From assembly GCA_963920525.1 (NCBI GenBank), contig OY986435.1:296231817-296295816 (forward strand): a DNA stretch of 64,000 nt. Reading direction: 5' to 3'. Numbering within the stretch: position 1 is the first letter of the stretch; every line of letters starts with the position of its first letter. Both the position numbers and the translations under genes were made by a program. Origin of the DNA: Dichetophora obliterata (Eukaryota > Arthropoda > Insecta > Diptera > Sciomyzidae). Under the pieces are notes generated by a model. The model was not told the origin of the DNA and searched no databases. It saw only the letters and a program-made list of their open reading frames with translations. Below are positions 1-11,219 of this stretch, one piece after another.

Positions 1-1560
1 GCAGAATTTTATTTTTTAAATGAAAGCACCGTGCTGTGCATCTATAGTATATTGTATTGTTGAACCGACATATTAACAATATCTAAACGTGCTTCAAATA
101 GGCATTCCAAATGTTTTATTTGAAATACGAGTGAACACTTTTCAAATATTTCTATTTTTATAATACTTTAATAGAGATAATTTCCAAGGCCTCTCCTCTA
201 GCCCGTTATCCATATCTAAATGAAGTATTTGTGTTTTAAAAAATCGGATCAAAAAGAAAAAGAATATCTATCTTAATTGTGCTACTTGCACTTGATAGAC
301 TTAGACTCAGATACATGGGCACTTATACTCGAGTGTGTTCTACACTACGATGACTTGTTGTGAAAGCAATACATTTGCATATAATTATCTCAGCTTATCG
401 AATAAATTAAAACTAAGCTTTGGCATAGCGTAAAAGTAAATTTTTATATTTGATAAGCTTTATATGTACACGTGTATAAATACAAATACATAATTCTGAT
501 AGAGCCCTACACAAAACAGTTTAAATTAATTTTTCTTATTTAAACTAAAATGAAAGAAAATTTACCATTTGGCAATTTCACTTTTTATCTAATGACTATT
601 AATTGGTAGTCTAAATAAACTGTGATTAAGGCAAATATATATATACAGCAAAATAATTGCGTTAAACGTCTAATAAAACACCCTGCGTTATTAAATTGAC
701 GCTTGTGCCGCTGTATTTTTAAGATAAACACTTTGTTTTTCTTTGTTGATAGTGTGTACTGTGAAGAACGATAGCATGCGGGAATTGCTACGTTTGCAAA
801 ATGACAGCATTTATGGTAATCTAGATGATTTTTGAAAAAATAAAAATATTCTTGATAAGGATTTTCAGCATATCATCGTGTTTAACTTTTATTAATTTAG
901 GTACTAACGTAGTAACGAGGAGGTTATTTTTTTTTTTAGAAAAATCAAAATCAGCTCCTTGAAGCTGATTCATACTTCAATTATGACTTTTCCAATTTGT
1001 ATATTTAACTTTCTTTTAATCACTATTCAATATATTACTACTCGAATGGTTGAATGATGCAACAACAAATTATGAGTATCTGCCTATCTGTCTATTCTTT
1101 GATGTATCGTAGCTCTATTAATAGATAGAATTTACTATTCGAAGTTATTCTTAATATAATATAATTAAACTGTCGAGCACGCAAGGCTATTCAATTTCAG
1201 TTTTGCACAGCTATTAAAATTAACATGTTTATTTTTTCTTTGGTTAAATTTTAGTCTAATTGCCTATATTTATTTAGTTATATGAAACATTTAAAAAAAA
1301 ATAAAATACATAATAAAACAGATTATAAAATGACCTTCAGTGCATTTCTGCTTAATAAGATAAGCACGAACTCTACAAAACTTTTAAAGTTTGATTTTTC
1401 AAGAACTTAGACTTTCCAGCGAAAAGGACGCTTTAGTTTCCGTCTTTGTATTTTTTAAATCTTGACACTTACTCCTTTCATAGGCATTTAAGCACTGTTT
1501 GACATTCTCAGGCTTCATTACTCAATACTTTTCGTTGAAAAAAATGACCAAAAAATTACC
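1..1560. other. AT-rich sequence without recognisable feature
   Basis: No coding exon, terminal repeat or tandem repeat was recognised. The stretch is probably part of the long first mfrn intron or 5' flank. Confidence 0.5.
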
Positions 1561-1571
1561 TAAAATGTTAA

Positions 1572-1800
1572 TTAACCCTGGCATGGGCAACAGGGTCTGG
1601 CCAGACCAAATTTGACTTTGATGCTAAACATCTTTTTTCCACGACAAAATAGTGATCTTAGATTTCATGAATTCTATATGCTATGAATTCTGAGTGGATT
1701 GAACCTATTTTCGGGTTGATTCGGTTAAGTTGGTAGTGCAAAAATTGGGTTCAAAGAAGAAAAGCGCTAAGTTAACCTATATGGTCTGGCCAGACCACAA
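1572..1800. repeat. possible piggyBac-type terminus with duplicated 14-bp palindrome
   Basis: TTAA at 1572-1575 is followed by CCCTGGCATGGGC, resembling a piggyBac-type end. The perfect palindrome GGTCTGGCCAGACC occurs at 1594-1607 and again at 1783-1796. No matching second TTAA end was found. The assignment to piggyBac is inference. Confidence 0.3.
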
Positions 1801-1810
1801 CTATTTTGAA

Positions 1811-2690
1811 CTGTTGGTTTAATTATGTAATTCACAAAACATATTCGAGCATGCAACATTTTGTTTTTTCGTTATAAATGTTGGCGATGTGGGTATGTGT
1901 GTGTGTGGTGTTTATAGTTGTTCAGTAACTAACAGTAGCAATCAGACCGGCGGCGTAAATTTCTGACTGAATTGGCAGCGTAGTTAGTAGTTCCCCATAT
2001 GGAAATGCGATTCAGTATTACGCCTCACGTCAAAAATGCGATGTCAAAATATGGTGTATTTGTATGTATTTCACTAAGCAAATACCTTTCTTATGCTTTA
2101 AGCTGGGGCCAAATGACGCGATTTTACCGCGATCGCGGCACCGCTGTCACGCTCTTTTTTCGCAAATGCGGCTGAAAAATAGGTTTAATTTGACTAAAGT
2201 TTAAACTCGTATTGAAAAACTGGCCCTTATAATGTTTATATTGGTTATAATATTATATATTAGATCTAATTTTGAAGTGTGTAAATCCAATTCTCCAATA
2301 AATTAAAATTCTTAATTCAGCAGCGGTTATTTCCTTTGCATAAGGACCTACAAATTGCGAAATTGCAAAAAACAAAAGTGGTAAAAGTGGTAGAATCCAA
2401 AAAAGTGGTAGATCTACCACAGTTGTGATAAAGTGACAACACTGGCTGTCACAAGACCGTAGAGCCGACGTAAGTTCAAAATTAAATTGAATTTTTTATT
2501 TGTTATACGTTTATCTTAAGGTTGTGCGATAAGATTCTGTTTTTATCTATACTGTTCTAAGCTTCGTTACGTGGTGCATAACCAAACACACACAAAGCCC
2601 ATACAATAGAAATACGGCCACCTTGCGTTGCGTTACGCGAACATAATTGGACCATAAGTGTATTGGGACTCCTCTGCTTCTTTACAGAAA
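1811..2690. other. no gene seen; short GC-rich patch inside AT-rich DNA
   Basis: Mostly AT-rich. A patch around 2115-2155 is unusually GC-rich and includes CCGCGATCGCGG. Nothing else is recognisable. Confidence 0.4.
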
Positions 2691-2698
2691 CAGCAATT

Positions 2699-3570
2699 AC
2701 ACTCACGGTCAAAAAACAATCCGACTTAATAATTTAATAACAAATATTCTTTTTCTTGAATTATAACACAGTGTGCCGAAATCGAAAAAAAAAAGGTCAA
2801 CCAAACTTTATAAAAATTTTTAAAGAGAAACATGTTGAGAGTCCTCGAAATTGAGAGATTTGACCTCTCAATTTCGCCACAATTTTTTCAATTTATTTTT
2901 AAAGTGTTCGAATTTTGTTGTGCCGATATTCATTGAATTTTTACAGCCATTTGTCTTGTTGAAAATTAAAAAGAAAATCCATTTCTTTTCGTAAAATTTT
3001 GCGTAAAATAAGGCCATGTAAAAAAAAATCCGATAAAATACAAAATGAAGCGTGTAGCCAAGAAAATTCTTGTACTTTTTTTAACTTAAAAAAAATTGTG
3101 TTCCAATAAATTTTAATTAAATAATGTTCCATTAATGACATTTGTTTTTTAACAAAAGTTGCACGTAAAAATGCCTTTCAATTGAACTCAAGAACATCGA
3201 AATCGGTTAAGAATTCGTTAAATAGCGGCAATTTTAACGTTATTTTTTCGTCAAAAACTGCTTCCTATGCATGTATATGTTTGCTACCATACAAAACGCA
3301 CCCATTTCGTCAAATCTTTTACAAAGCTTTATTCCCTGCAAAATTCTGCCCAAAGGAAAAGTATTTTGTTTTTAATTTTCAACAAGGTAAATAGCTGTAA
3401 AATTCAACGAATGTCGACACAACCAAATTCGAACACTTCAACTTAAAAAATAAATTTAAAAAAATTATGACGACATTGAGAGGTTAAATTAAGTGCGATG
3501 GACAACATATCCCTCTTTAAGAATTTCAATAAAGTTTGGATGTGCTTTTTTGTCGATTTCGGCACACTGT
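2699..3570. repeat. foldback-like element with long inverted arms
   Basis: The left end CACTCACGGTCAAAAAA leads to ACACAGTGTGCCGAAATCGA at about 2768. The same motif returns inverted at 3552-3573. The arms continue inward with matching GTTGAAAATTAAAAA near 2960 and TTTTTAATTTTCAACAA near 3370, so most of the unit folds on itself. Related single arms occur at 20345-20660 and 39800-39975. The outer right end is lost where the 3579 element inserted. Confidence 0.65.
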
Positions 3571-3748
3571 GTTATCAGTAGACTGCGGATTTTTATGCAA
3601 TTGCATATATGTTGCATATTCTGCATATTGCATACATTCTGCTTATGGTCTATATCTTGAATACGCTGCATATATCTTGCATACGTTGATTATATCTTGC
3701 ATACAACTTGCATACGCTGCATACAATTTGCATACAACTGGCATGTGT

Positions 3749-4474
3749 TGCATATATCTGTGTCGATAAGCAATAATCGCTTAAGTCGACTTGAGACAGA
3801 ACTAGTTATTGATGAAGATATTTTCCACGCATATAGCACTACGAACACACAAAATCTTTAGCTTCTTACGTGACCTAAGCCAAAACTAAAGACCCTTTCA
3901 TATAACTTATATGGCCACTGAAAACTTGGAAGCAAGATTTCTCGAAACTTTGAAATTAGACTTAAACCTTTCGATACAAATTTTTTTCATTAATTATCAG
4001 CTCCGTCGATGGCCTTAGGGCATAAAAGTGCAATGCGTCTCCTTTTTTGTACCAACTGCGAATAACGAAATCAAAATATGCGTAAATAATCGCATGGCAT
4101 GCAAAAAATGATGGGATGAAAATGCAATATATAACTATCAGGCATGTTCTGCATTCCACTATCGAGTGGAAGTTAAAATAAATCATAACTGAATTCGATA
4201 TTTGGTGTTCTATACATAATTTTTTTCATATATACAATTGATTATATTAATATATTAAAAAAAAATACAAAACGACAAAAGTGATATGTAAAACACCAAA
4301 TATCGAATTTAATTATGATTTATTTTAACTTCCACTCGGAAGTGGAATACAGAACATGCCTGTATATATGGGAATGACATCGTTTTAGTTATATAAGAAC
4401 ACTTAATGGGACACATGTGTCAGTATAGAAAGGGTTAAGCCGTTATTGCTTATTGACACAGATATATTGCATAC
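3749..4474. repeat. inner inverted repeat within the 3579 element
   Basis: GCATATATCTGTGTCGATAA near 3750 recurs inverted as TTATTGACACAGATATATTG near 4447. This may be an internal arm of the host element or a nested insertion. No target duplication was found. Confidence 0.5.
4139..4362. mobile_element. palindromic MITE, copy 1
   Basis: CAGGCATGTTCTGCATTCC at the left returns inverted at the right, and the arms stay complementary for about 70 bp through CGATATTTGGTGTT to an AT-rich loop. A second copy is at 43076-43290. TA borders suggest a TA-targeting family, but this is uncertain. Confidence 0.75.
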
Positions 4475-5488
4475 ACCTTTTGCTATAGTTTACTTGTTTA
4501 CAAAAATGCCTTTTTTAATGGCATGCTTATAATTAAGATTTTATAAGTAGTATTTGATTATTTTGTTTTGTAATACTGTTGCAATACTATTTTGTGATAT
4601 TATTTCTTCACAATGAGAATCCAAAAAATGGAAACATTACCGGAAAAAAATCGGATTAAAATATCAAAAAATTAGATAATATTAGTCTATACAACATAGT
4701 TTTTAATTTTGTCACCGAATGATCCGCCACTGATTAATATCACAATTTAACAAATGTACTTTAAAATAATATTTGTAATTGTTTAAAATTCATTCATTCT
4801 CTTGTTGTTTATCTGTGGCCTGCTTGTTCAGTATATTTCTGAAAAAGTTAATTGAAACTATTACACACACTCTTTAAAAATAAAGGAATAAAGGAAAAAA
4901 TAATGCAGCTGTTGTTAGATATTAAAAAATACCTTAAATTTGTCTTGATTACAATGAAAACTGAAATTTTAGACTTATTCAAGTTAAAATTTTTTTGCGT
5001 ATTTTCTGCATATTACTTGTATGTAATTTGCATATTGAAAAAAGCTCTAGTTAAATCTATACCATATCGGAATATATAACATAGGTAAGAACCGTTAAAA
5101 AACCTATTTTGAGAGAAAACATTTTCTGCATAAAAATCCGCAGTGTAGTTATCAGCGTTTAAAAACTTCTAATATTTTTCATTTCTTTTGAAACTTATGC
5201 GTCTAAAAATCAAACAGTCGCAGTCAAAGCAAAAACAAAAAAAAATCTGGTAGACTGCGAAGCACTTCAGCAGTCGACAGTTTCAGCAGTTTTTGTTTTG
5301 ATTGACTGAAACTGTGAACAAAATTGAAGGTCGAGGCAACAGCAAATGTTCAACTTTTGAAAGTCGAAGCAGCAGCATCAGTTTTTCAACAGTCGTGGTA
5401 GACTGTTTTTCTTTTATGCTTTGTGCTGCTACGTTTGTTTGATCGCTTTCGTGCCATTTTTTTTTTGCTTTTCGATCACAAAAAGCTT

Positions 5489-6086
5489 TTCGATTGGACA
5501 CTAGGGTGGACCCTAAAATTGTGTTTTTTTGTTTCAAATTTCAAAAAGTTTTTTGACACTTTTGACACAAGAACACATTTTAGGTCTGTTACCGTACTAA
5601 CTTCTAGTAAAGTTCAAGTAAAGTTCAATCTGTGAGAGCAACTCAATTATCTGTCAAAATGTGAGAATATGCAAAAAAGTACGGAAACGACTTCAAGCAA
5701 GTTTCAAGCAGAACAGTTGCTGTTGACAGCTGATTGACAATAAATTTAAGCAATTGGAAGAAAAATATTCGCGCTCGAAGAAATTTTTAAAGTAAAGTTC
5801 AAGCTAGTTTCGGGTAATTGTAATAGAATAGAGAGTCACATTTAGCTTGTTCTTCTTCTCTCTGGAGCTTGGAAAATGTGTAAAGAAACGCTTTCAAGCA
5901 TCTTCAACTTACTTAAATCTAGTACGGGAACAGAACTTTTTAGATTCCACCTTTGTGTCAAAACAACTTTTAAAATTCTTACATCAGATACGAAATCAGC
6001 GACTCCTTATATATTGCCAGCACATACACAAAGAGTATAAAATAAAAAAACACATTTTTAGGGTCCACCCTCGTGTCCAATCGAAA
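5489..6086. repeat. inverted-repeat-flanked unit
   Basis: GATTGGACACTAGGGTGGAC at 5494 is repeated inverted as GTCCACCCTCGTGTCCAATC ending about 6081. The repeat continues inward (CCTAAAA, TGTGTTTTTTT), about 40 bp in all. This is consistent with a MITE or non-autonomous transposon; no clear duplication. Confidence 0.6.
5560..5760 (+). repeat. dispersed repeat, related to 10300-10480
   Basis: Shares AGTACGGAAACGACTTC, AGCAAGTTTCAAG and the ACAGCTGxTTxTGACAGC-like context with 10300-10480. Both copies have the order 'accgtact, cttctagtaa, gagagcaa, agtacggaaac'. Identity unknown. Confidence 0.5.
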
Positions 6087-6199
6087 AATATACCGAGTAC
6101 CATGATATACTACGTAGTTTTCTGGGTTGCGATATTATCTCGCTGGCCCACTCTTTCTTGGTGCTAAGCTTAATATCGAAGTGTTTTTCGAAGTTGTAC

Positions 6200-7062
6200 C
6201 TTTTTACTATATCGTCTCTTGGTAGATCAATGTAAGGTATTTGCTTTGCAATATCCTCCTTCTCTCTACTGCTGATAGTGTTACCTAAACCTGTCCTCTC
6301 TCTAGCGATGCATAGCAGAGTACGCTTTGCTTCTCCCTCTATGAAGAGGTGTAAGGGGGTTAGTTCAAGAATTACTACTAATGAGAATTACTATTGGGTT
6401 GCATCACCAACTTTTTGCCGCCAGATTCCTACATACCATGAGTGTGCGCGTAGCTTTGTTAATAGTTGCTTCTGCATAACTTCACCAGAGAAGTTTTGAA
6501 TCTAGCATGAGTCTAGGTACTTTACTTCTCCTTGAAGGGAATTTCTGTGCCATCCATTCTCATAATTCGTTGATTTGGCAGGATTCTTTTGTTAGTAAAA
6601 GGTACTATGGTAGTTTTTGCTGGGTTGATATTTAATCCCATTGTATTGCACCATTGCTTTGTTACCGACAGTCCTCTCTGTATCGGGTTACAGATTGTAT
6701 CCTCGAACTTCCCTCTCGCTATTAAGGTGATGTCGTCTGCGCAATCCTGAAATTTTATGCCATTCTCGGTTAGCTTCGATAAGAGTTCGTCCACAACAAG
6801 ACTTCACAGCAGTGGGGAAAGGGCTCCCATTGTGGGCAGCCTTTTGTTGTTTTAATTCTTATCGTTTTTGGCATATCATTTACTCCGTTTTTGTGTAGTG
6901 ACTTCCTCACAGCCTCGTGAGAAGTTTTGTCAAAAGCTCACTCTATGTCTAGAAAAGCACGGAGTACAATTTCTTTGTTTTTAAGAGCTGACTGGATGTT
7001 ACTAGTTACTAGGATGTTCTACAGAATCTCAGTTCTTATGTAATTATCTATTACCTTTACCA
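6200..7062 (-). pseudogene. LINE reverse transcriptase fragment, downstream part
   Basis: Minus translation gives VKVIDNYIRTEIL, then FLDIE*AFDKTSHEAVRKSL (in-frame stop in place of a Gly codon) and the catalytic-box region FQDCADDITLIARGKFED, in which the usual YADD Tyr is Cys. Several frameshifts and stops are present. It continues the fragment at 7669-7990. Confidence 0.7.
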
Positions 7063-7668
7063 TTAGGTTAGGTTAGGTTAAACCGGATGCCTTCGTGAAG
7101 GCTCACATAGACCAATTCAAGTCCTTAGTGGTACCGGTAGCGAACAAAAGGAACCTTTGTGTTTGTTTAAAAGTCTTTAAAGATTTGCGTTAAGTTCGCA
7201 AACCTTAGGAGGCATTCTAGAGACACCCTGGGTACATCTTTAAGCGACGGGAATGTCGATGAGCCTAGGTATTTTAGTATCGATCTAAGTAGGGCGGGGC
7301 ATGTGCATAGTAGGTGCTCCAGGGTCTCCACTGTGCCCGGTTCCTTGCACTTCCTGCAGTTGTCATCCGTGGTGATGCCAAGCTTCCTCGCGTGGGCTGC
7401 CGTCATGTAGTGACCAGTGAGCATGCCCACTAGTGTCCTGCAATCTTTGCGCGGGCGTGCCAAGATGAACAGAGTTCGCTTTTCGCATTGTGCATTGCAC
7501 ATGATTTTCGAGATTTTGCACGATGTCGTATCTCTCCATCTACGATTCACTGCTAGTGTGGCTCTTCTTTCGAGGTTCCTGTACAACTCTTGTAGCGGAG
7601 TAAGTACATGTTCTGCGAGTTCTGATTCCAGCCCGGCGCCTTCCTTTGCTAAACCATCTGCCATCTCG
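7063..7668 (-). pseudogene. 5'-truncated LINE: RNase H end, zinc-knuckle region and TTAGG-type tail
   Basis: The frame 7664-7167 encodes NEMADGLAKEGA, the last RNase H motif, then a CHCC-like segment (NCRKCKEPGTVETLEHLLC and TCPALL). Its 3' UTR contains a hairpin GCCTTCACGAAGGC and ends in about 3.6 units of CCTAA (minus strand), read as TTAGG on plus at 7063-7080. This order and tail fit an R1/LOA/I-type LINE. It lies inside the reverse transcriptase of another copy. Confidence 0.7.
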
Positions 7669-7990
7669 TTTAATAATATTGTTTTAATAACAAATGAGGT
7701 AAGGCTAATGGGTTTAAAGGACTTTGGTAACCTTTTGTCTTTTTCCCCCTTCTTTTGGTATGAAGGCGACTATATGATTCTTATCCTTGGATTGTCTTAG
7801 CTTTGGAATGCTTTTTTGTCTCTCCTCCCTTCTTAGTTCTTCTTTTATAGAATGTGTGCCCAATCCGCAGAATGGTTCTGGTTCTATAAATTTTGTGGCT
7901 AACTCACCAGCTACTTCGCTACCTTGTATTTCGTTGTGTAATGGGACCAGAGTATAGTAACGGTGTTATTCTTGCCTAGTTCATTGAGTT
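7669..7990 (-). pseudogene. LINE reverse transcriptase fragment, upstream part
   Basis: Minus-strand translation gives FIPKEGGKRQKVTKV-like text (with frameshift) and KPISLTSFVIKTI, the RPISL motif of R1/I-group LINE reverse transcriptases. The reading continues at 7060 with VKVIDNYIRTEIL, so a later LINE copy (7063-7668) interrupts it. Confidence 0.65.
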
Positions 7991-8167
7991 TTGTAAGGCA
8001 TTCAAAAAACAATTTTCCTAAATTGGAAGACACTTTTACGCTGAAAAATTCATGATTAATTTGAAGTCAGATGACTAAAAAGCATCAACCTGTTATCTCA
8101 TAAGTAAACTTATATTTTAATATATCAAAGCATCTCATTATTTTTATTTTCTTTTTATAAACATCAG

Positions 8168-8256
8168 ACACGAATGCAAAGCTTATCTCCAGCAACTTCA
8201 GGTTATAACATTACGAAAACTTTTCAAAATATGATAAAAAAGGAAGGACTCATGAG
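8168..8256 (+). CDS. mfrn: mfrn exon (end of carrier repeat 1)
   Basis: The exon follows acceptor ACATCAG and ends before donor GTAGAT. It encodes [14 protein letters not shown] and then MIKKEGLMR, the matrix helix after the first carrier motif. It leaves two bases of a split Arg codon. No exon carrying the preceding PLDSVK-type motif was found in 1-8167, so the upstream intron is longer than 8 kb or lies mostly off the window. Confidence 0.9.
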
Positions 8257-11177
8257 GTAGATGGCATAGCGTATAACATTTGCAAATATTAATATTTTCA
8301 ATTGCAGGCCAATTCGAGGTGTGAACGCAGTAGTTGCTGGTGCTGGTCCCGCTCATGCCCTTTATTTTGGATTTTATGAAATTACAAAAGAACTTTTAAC
8401 GAAATTCACGACGCACAACCACATAAACTATAGTAAGTTCATGAAATGATCAATAAACATAATAAAAACTTACTTAAAAAGTGCTTCCTTGTAGTGGTGT
8501 CAGGTGTGGTTGCAACTCTAATACATGATGCTGTGTCGAATCCTACGGAAGTTATTAAACAGCGCATGCAAATGTACAACTCTCCATACAAATCGGTAGT
8601 TGCTTGTATGAAAGGCGTGTACAAGAACGAAGGTATGAAAGCCTTTTATCGTTCATACTCTACGCAGTTGGTGATGAACATACCTAACCAAACAATACAT
8701 TTTGCTACTTATGAATTCTTCCAGAACATGGTAAGCAATTGTCTTTATGCCTCAACTGTATGGCTCGTTTGCTAAAAAATAAATATTTTCAATCCTTGTT
8801 TTCAGTTGAACCACGAGCGAAAATATAATCCTCCTGTTCATGTTTTGGCTGGAGGTGCGGCTGGAGCTTTTGCAGCAGCATTAACAACACCATTGGATGT
8901 TGTTAAAACCTTACTAAATACTCAAGAAACTGGATTTACTAAAGGCATGTCTGAGGCAATTAAACAAGTAAGTATTAATGCTACTTACCAGTTTTCACAA
9001 CTGTGTTTGAAACATGCAAATATATATTGGTGGTAATGTCCAGAAGGATCGGTGATATTTAATGCTTTAAAACTGTAGGTTTTCTTTCTCACCCAATCTC
9101 AAAAAATGGCTGCCAGTGTTGATTATTGCTATGTAGAATGACCAGATCGGATTGATTTATGACTTATGTAGCCAAACAATAAGCACTAAAAATATACGAA
9201 AGTTTGTAACGCACAAAAAGAGGCGTGGCCGGTGAAGAAAAGTATTTATATTGTTCAGCGTCAATCCTTGAGTGAAAAGATTTCGCTATTGCTCAAGTTA
9301 ATGTTTTAAACCAAATCGACAAATCGTGGTTCTATATGTATTTTCGTGTGCCAAACTTAAATCCATAATCCATTTTTTCCTATCAGGCCAAGTATTTGAG
9401 ATATAGGCAAAAATATGCATACCGGTTCTTTTTCTGTTAATTGGAATATCTGTTTACCGCATCGGCCAATTTCAATCGCTTGAAAAGTAATAATAGACGT
9501 AGCCATTTCTGTTTACTTAAATTAATTATCTTCTGCAGTTTTGAAAATATTAGCCTTTAAAAATTTCACATTTTTCGGATTTTATACCCCTGTTCTTTTT
9601 TTATCTTTCCATACAATTTCAAAAACTTTTTTTTTGCCAGATGGACATACTTTGAGTTTTTTGTAAATACTTTACTTTTGCATATCATCATTTCAAATGG
9701 GTTAAAAAGATATAGTCCGACTAACAGAAAAATAACAGATTTTCACATTTTTGCCTATATCTCCAAAACTTGAGCTGAACCGAACTACGGACATTCATCT
9801 TCTTCGGTCCAAAAGTTGACCATTATTTGTAAACCTGTGTTATTTTAAGATTTAATATGTGTTTTGTTTAAAGTACTTTAAACTGAAAAATTGGTCTAGC
9901 TAATTTTTGTCGGTGTTTTTATAAAAGGGGGCAGCATTGGAACGAACATAATTCATTTTAAGATATCTATTTTGCGGACCTTGTTGACTTCGTTTTATCT
10001 TCCTCAAAAAGAGCTTGAAAAGAGAGCTTTTGTCTCGCAGCGAAAAAGAAATAATAAATTTTTCAATAAAACAAATTTTTCTATCTTGTAAGCTTTGCTT
10101 TGCAATTATAGTCTTAAAAGTTCACTCCTCTTCCTATTTTCATCTTTTCATGACATTTATGTCTGGCGGTTAGACAGATTATACAGTTACATACATCTTT
10201 TTTCCACGCATCTGTTTTGGCAATATTATATTTTCATAACTTTTTGACATACTTGGCATAGATTTTTTAAATACACCTTTTTCTGCATCTAATATTAGGT
10301 GTGTTTCCGTACTCTACACTGTGTAAGATTTGTGTAACTTCTGGTAAGCTCGAACTGAGAGCAAAAATTAAATTTAAGAATACTGGCAAAAGTACGGAAA
10401 CAGCTTCTAGCAAGTTTCAAGAACAAAACAGCTGGTTTTGACAGCAGACGAGTCAAATATAAATAGCGCCAATTGAAATTGGCGTCATTTTGTTTGTGAA
10501 CCAAATTTGTTTTAAAATATAAAAATAGTGAAACGTAGTTATTTTCTTAGACCTTATTAAATGCCCTTTATGATGATGTGATGTTGATAGCTCGCAGATT
10601 TTTCTATGATTTTTAGGAATTTTTTGATCAAAAATAGAACATAAAAAATTAGTAAAAAATTGAGTTTCGTCATCAAAAACACCATTTAATATCACACCTA
10701 CCAAAAACAAATTACACGGATACTCTTACCTGTTTAATTGTCTGAGAAAAGAAAAAAAAATTAAAATCTTTTACCATTTTTTTAACAATTCAAGCATTCA
10801 AGCAATTTTAAGGCTGTTTTTGAGGCTTCAAATGAAAACCGGATGGCTATTTTCCACTAACGATACCAATCTTTTGATGCAGATCTTATTTTTCAACCTC
10901 ATTCTATTAGAAAATGCTGGTGGAGCGAAAAAAACAATATTTGTATTTTTCATATATATTGTGGGTGTAAAGACTAAAGTAAAGCAAAAATACAACAACA
11001 AATATGAAATGGGAGAAAAACTGAGAAATTGACACTTAAAATCTCATCGCCTCTGTGGTGCAGTGCGCTAATGCGCGCTTGCACGGCGTATCACAAAAGA
11101 TTTCTGATGAAGCCTTTAGCAGGGCCGAAATTGCAATAAAATCAGCTAGTGATGTTTTCCTTTTCATATTGAAAACG

Positions 11178-11219
<42 letters not shown>

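Larger units (their letters stand above)
3579..5147. mobile_element. non-autonomous hAT-like element with 8-bp target duplication
   Basis: Direct repeats GTTATCAG flank it at 3571-3578 and 5148-5155. The ends are inverted: TAGACTGCGGATTTTTATGC on the left and the complement of TACACTGCGGATTTTTATGC on the right. Subterminal regions are rich in GCATA/TGCATA motifs (3590-3770 and 4990-5040), as in hAT elements. It has no transposase and carries a nested palindromic MITE. Duplication length and subterminal repeats support hAT-like by family knowledge. Confidence 0.8.

Noticed and set aside
7063..7080. TTAGG array as an interstitial telomere
   Set aside because: It is only 3.6 units and sits at the 3' end of a LINE. 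The same pentamer ends a SINE at 29.8 kb. Retroelement tails explain both.
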